Assembly: GCA_020081605.1 (NCBI GenBank)
Contig: JAHREC010000013.1
Span: forward strand, 2,914,001-2,978,000
Length of the DNA: 64,000 nucleotides
Direction: 5' to 3'
From: Albifimbria verrucaria
Taxonomy: Eukaryota; Ascomycota; Sordariomycetes; Hypocreales; Stachybotryaceae
The translations under genes were made by a program, and so were the position numbers. Each line of letters starts with the position of its first letter. Position 1 is the stretch's first letter. This document shows, in pieces, positions 21,168 to 32,824 of the stretch. Below the pieces are notes generated by a model. The model was not told where the DNA came from. It saw nothing but the letters and a program-made list of their open reading frames with translations, and searched no databases.

Positions 21168-22309
21168 CTAGCCAAACCGATACTGTGCCCATGCAAAACT
21201 TCCCTCGTGCATCGTCCAAGTTTGCCGTCCCATATCATGTTCAGCAGCACCAGCTGCGACAAATAACGGCATTAGATGATCCATGAATGGGTGTGCTTGA
21301 CGGGCATCAGGCCGTTTGCAGATCGCTGCCATCTTCTCTTGTCTGACGCTCGGGTCGACTTCTACCGCCTCTTTCAAGGCCTCGTCGAAGCTAAACGCGT
21401 ACGGCAGTGGACGATAATCACCCTTGAACATACCTATCATGTCACGCAGGTTATGTACCGACATGCCCGCACCGATGATGACGATGCCTTCATCGCGGAG
21501 ACTAGAGACTGCACGGCCAAGGGCGTAATGGGCGTTGGGTGATTCGGACTTGAAAAGAGAGACTTGTACCAGTGGAACGTTAAGGGGTTGGTCTCAGGGT
21601 TGAACGCTTTGGGTACTGTAAGCTTTTCATTGTGTTCATCAGATGCAAGCGAAACTTACCAACAGAGAAGCCTGAAAAGACCCCATGGTCAAGTCCCCGC
21701 TTCATTCCGTACGATTGTATTCCCGCCTCAGACAGCATGACCATTATCTTACTCGCAAGCTCCGGGCTCCCTACATTGGGGTATTTTGCCTGGTAATAGT
21801 GGTCAGGAAACCCGGAGAAACTACCCCATGATTAGTTTGGTCCTGGTTGGCGTCACAGATACTCAAGTATCAGGAATCATACTCGTAAATTAAATCGGTG
21901 TGTTCGGCATTGTTGATGTGTATGGCATCTTCAGCACCCATCCAGTGTGCAGAGAAAACCACAACCGCGGTCGGCTTTATCTGTTGTGTGATTTCCTTGC
22001 CCACGGCCTCAAGAACAGGGAAGACTGGATGGCTGGTGTTGTACTGGATATCAGGCTACACTACAATCAATACAAAGATGTCCATCTGAGCTGCCACCAA
22101 GCAGTTACTTACACCTCCGTGACTGAAAAAATAAACGGGGGTTTCGACGTCGGCTTGTTGTCTGTATGTTGGGTTTCCACTCCGCTCGAAGGGGCAAAGA
22201 CGGCTCGTATACTCTGGATGGAGTCGCGAAGAGTCGGTAGAGCAATGACGGCCAATATGCCGACGAGTAGCGATAGCCCAGCAAAAACACGAAAAGGGCG
22301 ATTCTCCAT
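21168..22309 (-). CDS. DODA-type (LigB) extradiol dioxygenase with N-terminal membrane anchor (326 aa)
   Basis: Exons on the minus strand: 22113-22309, 21883-22055, 21660-21820 and 21168-21615. Residues about 7-24 (RVFAGLSLLVGILAVIAL) form a hydrophobic segment absent from typical cytosolic members. The catalytic domain follows: YFFSHGG (first metal His), VVFSAHWMG, a DHGVFSG block and the C-terminal PFMDHLMPLFVAAGAA. These are hallmarks of class III extradiol dioxygenases of the 4,5-DOPA dioxygenase/LigB group, which use Fe(II) or Zn(II) bound by histidines to cleave catechols. Two undercalls break the frame, G runs at 22137-22141 and 21594-21597; restoring them gives exactly 327 codons. The start is the first ATG in frame. 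Substrate unknown; the anchor suggests ER, vacuole or secretory placement. Confidence 0.88.
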
Positions 22310-23740
22310 GTCGCTATACCCTGTCGATTGGTGTGATAAAAATGAAAAGGACTTGAATGTCGGAGCATGCGGACGCTGCACCAGACAGCGCTATTTCCGT
22401 CGCGACTACACGACACTATCCGGCCGGCCCGGCCCACGGCTATTGTCGAATGACAATCCGATTTGATGCTAAAACGGGCCAGCAAGGGTGGGTATTTTTT
22501 GGAGCAAACCCAACGAGTGACGAAAGCGAGTGATGGGCATGGCATGCCGAGGCGAAATGAGCCCCAGTCTGCGGAACCACCGTACACGGCGTTGTTGGTG
22601 TTCAAATGGGTTGTAAGATTTGAAGCAGGGTAACTTCCCGCATACACCAGATCTTAATGAAACCTGCCACCAGGGTCATACCATCTGGTTAATTACAGTA
22701 CTACGTTGGATAGCGAAAGGTCCAAACCGCAAGAAAGAAATATTGTCATGGCGCACGAAATCAGGAAAGCCCTAGGCATAGTTGCGCCTTGAGAATTGCC
22801 TCGTCATAGCAGGATGAGCATGTTATGCAATGGCTTATAAGTGAGCGCCTTTGCAGGGCAATGCATTCCCTCATGCCTGTCTATCACTACTCATACACCT
22901 TTCTGCTTGCCGTCATATATCATAAATTACCTGCGCCAGGACATGCACCTCGGTTGACCTAGATGCATGCGTCTAATGCAGAGTCCTGGTAAGCTCGTGC
23001 ACATGCACCTGTTATATAGTGGGGAGTGCGTGTGCGAACAAAGGATTTGTGCTGAACTAACAAGCAAATAAGTTACCTAGCCTTTGCATTTGTTTGCTTT
23101 GTACTGTAGCCAGCCAACGCGTGGAGAGGTGATGTGAGCACGTAACTTGCACTTTCGTCCACCACCTTCTCCTCCGCCAGTGCGCACATAGAGGCTACAG
23201 GTTGGTAGGGAGGCACAGTACATAACGTTACTGGAGTGTAGGTAACGTTAGCGAGAGCAGATGCCGCAACAGGCAATCACTACAGCGCATGCTGCATTCC
23301 TCGTGGGCTGCTCGAATCTATTGCTTTCTTTTCTTTCTTTCCTTTCTTTTCCTGACTGGTCAACTTTCATCCTGCTCACCATCTTGGAGCTGACCAGAAA
23401 GTGCCCGTTTGTCACAAACAAATAGTCTCAATCTCCTGCTGCAGCTGGCCGCATTTCCTCTTACACACTACACACCCCACCACCATCCCGACAGCGTTCT
23501 CTCGCCTTCTCTGCATCGCATCTCCTGCTGCCACGGGCCGACGCTCACACCTTCTTTATTTTCCTTTGGTGATCTCAACCCCGATACCCTCTCATCAGAC
23601 GTATCGCGTGCGTCTTCATTCATTCCAGATGGTCTGTTCACGGCCCCTTTGCCTTCCTTTACCCTCCATTCCACCGCGATCGCGCGAGCTGACCAGCACC
23701 CAGACTCCATTACTGCCTCGGTCTCTTCTCTCCATCTCAA
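22310..23740. other. Intergenic with CT-rich leader of the next gene
   Basis: No coding stretch is supported. From about 23310 to 23740 the plus strand is pyrimidine-rich, with TTCTTTC repeats, and contains several open frames that end before the ATG at 23741; this is probably the 5' leader of the SP-RING gene. Confidence 0.6.
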
Positions 23741-26700
23741 ATGCCGCCATCAGTCGAGCAGCCACGCCGGCGGAAAGGCGTCAACGGCCAGCAAGACCAA
23801 GTAGCCACTTCGAACCAGACGCTTAGGTTTCTTGCAGGAGGCATTCGCCATCCGTGGATGTCCGGTGAGCCATCGTCAGCCAGGCCGCCTCCTCCACCTG
23901 CAGGCCAGAGGACAAACGGCGTAATAAATCAGAAAAGCCTGCTTGCCTCATGCGACAAGGCGTGCAAAGACCTCGCCATAGAGGTGCCAGCACCTGGCGC
24001 ATTCGGCCTCATGCGCGCCACCCAAACAGCAACCAGCCTGCCCACACCAGTTGAGGCCCATGCAGACCAAGACCCCAAAGGTACGTCTTACTCCCGATAT
24101 ATTGCATCGCCTTCCATCCGCCATGTGCGGGGATTCTCACGGATTTCATTCAGTAGCATCCCATCCTCATGCTAACCTCATTACCACTGCCTCCAGTCAC
24201 CAGTACCGCGGTGCCTCTGTGCTGCCGTCGCCCGCACCAACCCTCAACCCGAGCCCAGTCACCTCAGGCCATGTCGATATCACCGCTTCAACTGCCTGGT
24301 CCGCGAATGAGTCCCAAAAACTCGTCACTTTGCGCCCCAAGTTCCGCCACAGATTGCAAGCCGCGCATTCGCTCCAGGACACCCATACCGCAGAATGTCC
24401 GCCGGATTCCCCATCGAAAATGCTGCCTTTCATTCAGTCGACGGACCAAATTCTCTATCATCGTCGCTGAATTCCCCAAACCGGGTCTACGAACGCTTGC
24501 AATCTGAGCAGCTGAAGCGCCCAGCGCCCCCTTAGAGCCACTACCACCTGGGTCCTTAGAGCTGAGACCCAAACGAATTTGTCAACCTCAAGCTCCGCCA
24601 CATTCTTCAACAGCTACCGAAGACGGTAGGAGGCTTGCGGGATGGCTGAAGCAACTTGACACACGGGTGGCAGCATGCCACGGGCTCGATTCTCTGAGAC
24701 AATCCGTCGAAAAACCCCGGTATCGCATGTTACATGACGCTTGTGCCAATGGCGATTATTTCTACATTATTCTGCATCAATACTTTTGCCTATGGACGGT
24801 AGATAAGTTCGTTCTGCAAAAAATCTTCCCATTGGACTTGCCTACAGTGGATAAAGTTTTCCAGACGATGCTCATTCTCATAAGACGTAATGAAGACATG
24901 GGTGGCGACCATCTCATGTGGTTCGCCCAGTTCCTGGCCAGCATAGCTCGTATATGGAGCATTCTAAGTCATACGCAGACGCATTTACTCAAGTTGTCGC
25001 CTTCTTGAGAAACTTCACTCAACAATGGGACAGATTAGGGTCAGTTATTGCGGCCAGACGCTATCCCATCACGGCCTATGAGGCAAGATATGCGCTTAAC
25101 TGCCCTTCACCCACGCTCCAAACTATTTTCTTCACCTTCACTCGGAGGGTGCTTTGCGTCAAAGATGGTCCTTCCGCAACACAGCTGAACCATTTGTTCA
25201 TGGAAGATCAACAACAAGAAGAAGCGATGGCGGAACAAAGTGTGCCTCCCGAGGTGAGAGCTAGACTGCACCACGATATAGCTCACAAATATTCCGCCAT
25301 CATACAAAGTCATCACCAGCTTCCTCAACCTAGTAAGTCGGGCTTCGCGCCATCTACCAACTGATGGTGTTTCATGCTAATGGCTAATAGGCACACCTGC
25401 AACACCGTTCTCGGCCCAGTTTCCTGCCCATGCTGGTCACGAATCATCAACAGCAAATTTCCCTCCAATACGAAAACCAGACGCACAGTATTCTAACTCT
25501 CCGGTGGCACCGCACCCTCCAGCAGTAAACCTGATCCTACGAACAGAGCCCGGACCTGGCACTACTTTCATGCCAGGGTCTGAGCCTGGAAACAGGGGCA
25601 TAATCAGTCCTGTGAGCCTACCCACACCCACTCAGCATCGACATAATGATTATCACTTTCCTGTTGTGAGCAATGGACTTCCAGCGTTAAGCCATCCTCA
25701 TGTTTTGCCTTCTGTTGTGCAATCACAACAGCAGCAGCTGGTTCAGCAGACGTGGATACCTCCAGGGCACGCGCAAACAAACCATCCCCCATCGGCCTCG
25801 GTTTATGATCCCATGCCTACATATATCCAACAACACATCACGTCCGGGCACTCCATTTACCCCGTTCATACCGCATCGGGTGCGACAGTTGCGTACCAAC
25901 CATCCCAATCTAGGTTAAATGACAGCCCCTACCAGTGCTACGGCCAAGCCCGTCAAATACTGTACCAACTGCTTTGCACGGCCAGATGTCCATGGCGGAA
26001 ACATTTATAACGCCCAATATCTACCCAAGGCAGGAGGCCCGGGTTCGCTTCATCCCTCTGACGCTACACAAAGCCGAGTGCAATACCGAATACCGGAAAA
26101 TGACTTTCCGAGTAATCCATTTGACTGGACATCTGTTCAGCCGAGCCTTCATCTAGTACGGCTTCGAGTCCAGATAGGGTAGCTCACATCCAGATTCCAC
26201 GCGATTTTACCAATTCTTTTTCGAATTTGCCAGCGCACCGACTGCGATTCATCCTCAGACCGGAATCAGGAACCTGGATTTTATGGTTCCGAAAAAGTAT
26301 TTGACGCTCTTAACTGTAACTCGAGTTCGGGCATCAACTCAGTTGCCCATGGCTCATTACTCTAATGAGTCTATTCGATACCGCCTTCGCTTATGTCATT
26401 TTAAAACAGGTCAGCAAGTCAGTAAGGAAGCATGGGCTATTATGCCCAACAATTGGCCAGAGCATATCTACATCACAGTCAACGGAGAACCACACCTACC
26501 GCGCCGACGGCAACATTTCCACAACGATCTTCCCATTGAGTTGACAGAGTCGGTTCAATTGGGTGAGAATACTGTTGGCGTCAGCTTACCAAATGTTAGT
26601 GCCAACCTCAAAAAGGCGTCATTAGTTACGTGGCAGTGGAAGTGATCAAGATTATTGATCATAGGACGACGAAGGCCCTTGTCATGCAAGCGCCACACGT

Positions 26701-27224
26701 CTCTTTTAGTGAGACAAAATGTGAGATTGAGCGAAGGTTACGAGTCTCTGAGGAAGAGGACATCATTGTTGAAAACGATTCACTCATCATATCATTAGCC
26801 GATCCGTTCAGCTCCGTTATATATGATATTCCTATCCGCGGGATCAACTGTAGGCACCTTGAGTGCTTCGATTTAGAAACGTGGCTTCGAACGCGTCCTT
26901 GCAAACCCTCGCGCCATGAGAAGGGCGTTCCAACAAAGAGCCATGCATGGTAGATGTGTGGAAATGCCCTATATGTGGTCTTGATGCAAGGCCACCTAGT
27001 CTTCAAGTTGACGACTACTTTGCCGAGATACGAGCCACGCTCTTTGCTAGAGGTCAAGAACGCGTAAAAAGGTTCAAGTTGACCCCAAAGGTAATTGGAC
27101 ACCGATTATTGAAGACGATGATACAGACGATGCAGTCTCAAATGCCGAGGATGCATCGGCCAACACATCGCTACGTCCTACTAAGAGACCTACGACCGAA
27201 GTCATTGAGATATTAGACGATTGA
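23741..27224 (+). CDS. MIZ/SP-RING zinc finger protein, SUMO E3 ligase-type
   Basis: The start at 23741 gives MPPSVEQPRRRKG, followed by a Pro-rich region. Introns at about 24081-24196 (with a TGCTAAC branch point) and 25333-25390 are supported. The middle is helical, then Gln/Pro-rich. A PINIT-like beta region precedes the SP-RING: the finger reads NCRHLECFD near 26850 and WKCPICGLDARP near 26958, the C-x-H...C-x2-C core of Siz/PIAS ligases. These bind the SUMO-loaded E2 and promote SUMO transfer in the nucleus. The C-terminus has an acidic EDDDTDDAV patch and ends EVIEILDD, resembling a SUMO-interacting motif (VIEIL flanked by acidics). At least five frame breaks occur; clear ones are C runs at 24527-24531 and 24933-24934 and a G near 27078. 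The exact frame at 24200-24400 and 25920-26300 is unresolved. No SAP domain was seen. Confidence 0.8.
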
Positions 27225-27991
27225 CGAGGTGTAATTCTGAACCCCTGGGTAGTTGGTCACATGTTGGCTTTATGGAAGTTTTTACAAAGCAACCCTCGCT
27301 ACCTAAGTTGCTTTTGACGCCGGAGCAACGAATGACTGTTATGAGATATGTTTGGAAGAAGATACCACGGTTTTTTACTTTGCTTTCGGGATCATGGCCA
27401 GCCCACTCATTATTATTCCTAGTGGGGAGTATGTAACATGTTGTCAGGGCTTTTGGTTCATTTTACACTCTTCATTGGTTGTATTAAGAAGCCACGTGCA
27501 TTTCCCTTGCTTTTCAGGATCGTTTGTGGATGAGAATATTACATGAGCTTTGCTATGATAGATTGGGGTGCTGCGAACGGCAAGCCTGTATGAGGTCCAG
27601 AATCATCGCACCATTGAGTGTCTGGTTAGCGATTACTTTACACACTATTTCTGAGGAGAACAGCATTATGCCAGAAGTTTTAGTAGATGACGACTCAATA
27701 CCGGCTGCTTGAGTTTCGACTGCCACCCTGAGAAATACGATATCTTGGAGATCCAGGCAACAGCTGCCCATGGCTGGATATATGACTTGAATCCTCTTAT
27801 ACCTGGCGCTAAAAGAAATAAAGAGGTTCCTCAGGGACATAACCAGTGACAGAGCAATGGCTGAGGGCCAAGCGCAATAAACATAAATGAATAATGTATA
27901 TAATGGTATCATAATGCCAACTCCGTCGTAAGCCAACCAAGTCCGGAGATCGTACAACAAAAATCTTCCTCATCGTCTCATCAGGGCTGCA
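27225..27991. other. Convergent intergenic region, nothing recognised
   Basis: 3' sides of the SP-RING gene and the T5orf172 gene. Short frames only; no family match, repeats or RNA genes seen. Confidence 0.6.
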
Positions 27992-29164
27992 TCAAGTAGA
28001 ATAGGGTATAAGATCAGTCGAAGAATATTCCATGGGTTCATACTGATTGAGAACTTGTTCATATTCGTCCTCATCCTCAGAGTCGCTTTCTTCATATACA
28101 GATTCTTCACTTACACTCTCTTCCTCTTCCAAAAGCTCCTCTTCGACATTTACGAAATCTTCCCAGCAATCAGGATCATTCACATCGACTTTAGACAGCC
28201 GCTTCCTCCAACTGTCCTTTAGAACACCATGATCGTCGTAAGGCTGCTGCCTCGTCCAGTCAGTCCAGAGGGCCACCAGGTTTGAAGCCTTGTTAGCTCG
28301 TACTTGGAACCACTCGATGTGAGGCTTCCCACAGCCAGGGCACTCTGGCTCCTTCAGACGATTGTTTCGAAGTTGTATATGTACGAGACGCTCAATCTTT
28401 ACATAAAATTCGGCGTTGAAGGTGCTGAGGATCTTGGGTTCGTAATGACACTGTGCTTTCCACCTCTTCATCCGGTCTTCCACTGATTTGGTGTGACCAA
28501 TTTTGAGATATGGTGCAGGAGTGCGATAGAGGCTTGGGAAAGTGTAAATGTAAACACTTCCATGGCGTCGACTATCAAGATCCGTTGGTGTGAGTGACTT
28601 CAGGACTAGCTTCCTGATTGCTTCATTGGTTGTCTTGGTTGCTACGGGTGGCCCAAATGGAACGAAGTCGTGCTTTTCTTTAGGCTTCTCCGGAATTTCT
28701 GCCAGGGCTTTCGGTGTCTCTTTGGTTGAGGTCTTGACAGGGATCTCGCTCAGAATGTTGATAGGCTTGACCTCAAGATCAGGCTCGTCCTTAACTAGAA
28801 TCGCGTCGCTAGACTCATCCACCAGCGATTTCAAGACGGCAGGTGGCTGAACATTTTTCAAGCGAGTCTCCCATATAGCGAGCATTGCAGGGCCTTGGTC
28901 TTGGTGGTAACTCCGACACATCACTAATTGAGACACTTTCTCTAGAAGAGCTCTTGAAGATGTCCATGCACCCTCGGCTACCACCTCGCCCAAGAACCGT
29001 TGAATGGTGGCCCAACTCTCCTTGCTAACTTTAGTTCGGCATTTGTCCTTGGATGATTTCTTTGTTCCATGACAACGAATATCAGCACCACCCTGGATGC
29101 TGAGTGTCACCAGCAAAGCATCAACCGTAGCCGGCCAGGATGTTGACAGAACAGCAGATGGCAT
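27992..29164 (-). CDS. T5orf172 / Mug113-like (GIY-YIG-related) protein (390 aa)
   Basis: Single exon. The frame is open slightly further upstream but the first ATG is at 29164, giving MPSAVLSTSW. The N-terminal third is a mixed domain containing CHGTKKSSKDKC. The middle holds the recognisable domain: VYIYTFPSLYRTPAPYLKIG (residues about 195-215) followed by HTKSVEDRMKRWKAQC, the Y-x-Y...KIG...R pattern of T5orf172/DUF1766 proteins, remote relatives of GIY-YIG nucleases. Next comes ECPGCGKPHIEWF, a Cys/His cluster that may bind zinc. The C-terminal 60 residues are very acidic (EEELLEEEESVSEES). Fission yeast mug113, a meiotically up-regulated gene, is a named member of this family. Nuclease activity is not established and is only inferred from the fold. 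The frame is intact, unlike most neighbours. Confidence 0.85.
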   Translation of the reverse strand: MPSAVLSTSWPATVDALLVTLSIQGGADIRCHGTKKSSKDKCRTKVSKESWATIQRFLGEVVAEGAWTSSRALLEKVSQLVMCRSYHQDQGPAMLAIWETRLKNVQPPAVLKSLVDESSDAILVKDEPDLEVKPINILSEIPVKTSTKETPKALAEIPEKPKEKHDFVPFGPPVATKTTNEAIRKLVLKSLTPTDLDSRRHGSVYIYTFPSLYRTPAPYLKIGHTKSVEDRMKRWKAQCHYEPKILSTFNAEFYVKIERLVHIQLRNNRLKEPECPGCGKPHIEWFQVRANKASNLVALWTDWTRQQPYDDHGVLKDSWRKRLSKVDVNDPDCWEDFVNVEEELLEEEESVSEESVYEESDSEDEDEYEQVLNQYEPMEYSSTDLIPYST

Positions 29165-30499
29165 ATTTGAGATGGAAGTTGACAATGGGGATTCTGGCTT
29201 GTTGAGCACCGCATTCCTTAAGGATTTCGTGGGTGTCCAGGACCTTTCTATAGCTGAAGGCCTCCATGATGCGGCTGTGAGGATCCTTAGCTACGCTGGT
29301 CGTCTGATGCGTCCAAGGAGTGCATGCAACGCAATACCCTGGCCTTGCTCGAAATGATGCCTGCACAGCCCAACATGCAACCAACAAACAATGTTACGAA
29401 CTTTCACGCAGGATAGGGACAACTTGGAAGCTGACCAGAAGTTGTGCACAAGAGACCTCACCTTATGCTAAGACTCTTTACGGTGAAGACAATCACTCCC
29501 GCCGCTTTCACGATATCGTTGTTGTCTCTCACCCCCAACCGAGTCAGCTCTTTGCGAACAGTGCTCGGGAAAGGCCATGGTAGCGTGCCTGTCTGCTGGC
29601 ACTAATAATGCTGTTGGTTCGACACACGCAGCTCCGTGCATCAGCCACAGCGCCAATGGCCAATTCTACAGGCCCCATACACGCATGGTCAGAATAAAAT
29701 ACCCAGAGGATGGATTTCACTTAGCGCCGGTGGGCACAGCCACGGCGTGTGTGTGTGTGGGCATGCCGGACAACTGTCCCCGGCCTCATCCTGGCTTCGC
29801 TGGCGAGGAGTGCGGAAGGCTGACTGCAAAATACCTCACATCTGAGAAACGTATTACGGATCTTGACCATGCAATGTTGGATGATACCGTAAGGAAACTA
29901 CATCTCACATGGAAGAAATGCTCATTCTTGTCTTGTAGGCCTTGCAAAAACAGAATACCAATAATATTATTTAGTTTTTGCTATTCTCCCTCAAACTATT
30001 GTTATGTGATGGTCCGGGCTTTAGTCGCAGCTCACCATAGAGGAAGCAGCCTAGGAAGTGATCGACTCTGCCTTGCCGATGACGATGAAGCCCCAATCCA
30101 TGAGGCAACAGGCTCAGGTTCGAAACCACTCACATTACCAGCCTCGAAATTATGTACTGCTTCGGCAGCTCCGAATGTTGACAGATGTGAAATTATTCAG
30201 AATTATCAGGAAGTTCTATGTATGGATGGTGACTGGCCATCACACAGCGACTTTTGCTTCACCCTGATGTTCCTGCTGGACCTACCCTGTAGCACCTCGG
30301 CATGTTCCCGAGACCTTCGAATCGTATTCCACGTACAAGTGCACAACCGTAATCCCTCATAGACCAAACTGTATACAGACCCAAGGATCTTCTCTAGTAT
30401 TTCTCAGTTAATGAGTAATTCTATATTCTTGTCTTGTTCAAGAAACCTGCTAGCAATTCGCAACCCAAATAAAAGGGAAACCTTTCCACCATCTTCCTC
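29165..30499. other. Intergenic, one unmatched long frame
   Basis: A plus-strand ATG frame spans 29577-30362 (261 codons) but is Cys/His-rich without pattern and shows no domain, so I do not call it a gene. The rest holds nothing recognisable. Confidence 0.5.
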
Positions 30500-31338
30500 A
30501 TGGCTACCCCACAATTGGATCAATACCAGGGCGCACAGCTCATGTATCGTGAAAGAGGGCATGACTATGAGGATTCATGGCACCCTGATTACACCAGACG
30601 CTTCATGGACTTGGTGGGAGTCCGGCCTGGAGACCGCGTCCTCGATTTAGCTTGCGGCACTGGACTCGATGCAATACTAGCCGCAGAACAAGCCGGCGAC
30701 GATGGCTACGTTATAGGAGTCGATGCAACACCTGAAATGTTGGAAGTCGCACGGCGAAAGCTGGAAGTAAATACCGTGATTGCTCGGCGCCTCAAGCTCA
30801 TTCAGCACAATGTTTGTGATTTGGCTACCTGTCCGGAAATCCCGAAGGACAGCTTTGACCTGATAATCTGCTCCAACGCGTTTGTGTTATTCGACGAACC
30901 TGCTAAAGTGGTGGCCCACTGGCGCGACTATCTAAAGCCCGGAGGTAGAATGGCGATTGACGTTACCCACGAGCACAATCTTCGACCTGCCCTGTTATTG
31001 GAGCTGGCTGCGCAGCGACTCAAGATTCCTTCCCGTTTCACAGGCTCTGGATCAAATCCAAGGATAGTTTTCGGGAGCTGCTTGAAAACCAAGGGCTTGT
31101 CGTTGAGAAGTGTACAGCTCTTACGAAAGAGAAGAAGGGAACATTCTTCCTCGAAATTTCACAGGCACAGCAAGAATTTGACCGACTCATATCCACACCA
31201 ATGTTGACGCCCATAGTTACAGATGAGTTCAATGCAAAGGTCTGGCCACTGTTTCACGAAGAATGGATGGCCGCTGCAGTGGACGGCAAGTTGGAAGTTG
31301 TAGATCAGCTTTATGTATACGTAGCGAGGAAAGTCTAG
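30500..31338 (+). CDS. Class I SAM-dependent methyltransferase (279 aa)
   Basis: Starts MATPQLDQYQG at 30500. The SAM-binding motif I is clear: VLDLACGTGLDAILA (residues about 49-63), followed by motif II VIGVDATPEML, a motif resembling post-II (IQHNVCDLA), motif IV FDLIICSNAFVLF and the LKPGGRMAID turn. This is the layout of UbiE/Erg6-type small-molecule methyltransferases; the substrate cannot be told. The frame breaks once at a C run (31032-31034); with one more C the second half continues through HRLWIKSKDSF to the TAG at 31336, giving exactly 280 codons. No intron, signal peptide or membrane segment, so cytosolic. It ends 73 nt from the convergent HAD gene. Confidence 0.88.
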
Positions 31339-31411
31339 CAGACGATTCTTGAGACAGGAGACGCTGTATTTTAGGGTATCAACACAATAAAAATGCACGT
31401 CGAATCAAGAG

Positions 31412-32408
31412 TTAGATCTTCGCCCTCGATACGTTGGGAGTTGATGTAGCCGGTCCGGTCGGATGATCACCAGCCAACTTGAGGCCGGTTATCTTCTCCA
31501 GCTCCTCAACTGCCAGGTAAGCTTTTCCCAAAGGTACTTTGATCGTCCTGAAGCCTTGGTTCCTTGCTTCCCTAAGGTTCTCTCCAATGTCGTCCAAGAA
31601 TACAATATCTTGCGGCTTTACGCCGGCTGCCCAAGCCATCTCCCGACCGCGAGGATCGTTTGCGTGTTCACTGGCATACTTGTTGACTTCTCGGAGCGCA
31701 AACTGGTACATTTTGGGATCTGGTTTCCGGATACCGACATGGGCCGATGAGACGAACACGTCGAATAGCTTGCGCAAAGGATCCTCAAAGAAGTTCTCGA
31801 CATGGAACTTGTGACCAGGAGGGAAAATGACCGTGTTGCTCAAGGCGGCCATGATGTATCTGCCGTCAGCCTTTAGCTCCTTAAGTGCGGGATACATCCA
31901 AGGGTCTGGATGGCTGCCCGCCGACATCATCTCGTGGAACAGCACTTCCCCATCGATGGTGGGTAGTGGGGCACGTCTTGGGGAAGACTGGGGTTCTTGG
32001 CCTGTTCTCTCTTGTAGAAGGCTTCCCATCTGCTTGGATCGTGAAGATCCTGATCGAATCCCTTGAAGAAGGATTGATCCAGAGGGATGTCTCCTCTTTC
32101 AATCTTGTGCCAGTAGCCATTGGGCGCTGTCTTGGCTGGAGAACCCATCGACATCAGTACTCTATCTTATCATTTCGAGTGCTGTGCTCGGTCACTCACA
32201 AATTGAGTAGTTGATCCAACCAGGAGGGATACCAAGCTGTCGCTCATAGTCTAAGATGCTTTGGAAGGGTGATTTAACCTATATAAAGGCGTTAGAATAA
32301 TACCATCCAGAGAACTCGGCAGTCGCTGATGCTTGTGGTTCATCGGCTCAGCACGTACGCATACGCCCCCATATCAAAGAGAAGCACTTTGGGTTGTCCG
32401 ACGCTCAT
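31412..32408 (-). CDS. HAD-superfamily hydrolase (284 aa)
   Basis: Exons on the minus strand: 32359-32408, 32200-32278 and 31412-32135. All four HAD motifs are present: I, LLFDMGG with the Asp nucleophile; II, ALSNT; III, the Lys in RKPDPKMYQ; IV, VFLDDIGEN with two Asp. The cap insertion (SPFQSILDYERQLGIP, then HKIERGDI) resembles the N-terminal domain of soluble epoxide hydrolase and the ACAD10-type HADs. It is probably a cytosolic phosphatase; the substrate is unknown. Two undercalls interrupt it, a C run at 32366-32370 just before the first donor site and a G run at 31968-31971. Both repairs restore known motifs and give exactly 285 codons. It is divergent from rpl5 across 416 nt and convergent with the methyltransferase. 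Confidence 0.88.
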
Positions 32409-32824
32409 TTTGACGTTGTTTCTATCGAGATTCCGTGTATGAGTTAATGGTGTCAGGAAATATGTTTACAGCAGACAACAAATACTGGACATGGTCAAGC
32501 CGACGGATAAGGCGACTCTTCACTCCCTGCAGTTACATGATACCCGTACCTCGGCACAAGGGGCATCCCAAACAGGTAAGACTCGGTTGTAACCAGGACT
32601 AAGGGAGATACTGTAGATGCCTTACATAACCCACGTTGTGGAGACAGCGAACATTTAGATCATGTGACTCGTAACCGACCTCTGTACTTTCGCGGTGGGG
32701 CCACACGAAAAAGCGCTGAAAAAGCTAGGGCTTGAAAACATCCATTCCCCACCAAAATTTACTATCCTCCATCTTCATCTTCAACTTCATACCAACGAAC
32801 AAGACCGTTGGCACAGCAGTCAAG
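32409..32824. promoter_or_regulatory. Divergent promoter region of the HAD gene and rpl5
   Basis: The 416-nt space separates the two start codons. The rpl5 side is CT-rich (CCATCTTCATCTTCAACTTC) just before its ATG, typical of highly expressed fungal ribosomal protein genes. No clear TATA element was seen. Confidence 0.45.

Noticed and set aside
29577..30362. ATG-started plus-strand frame of 261 codons
   Set aside because: No domain, erratic Cys/His content, no intron or promoter evidence, and it lies among other overlapping frames; length alone is not enough.
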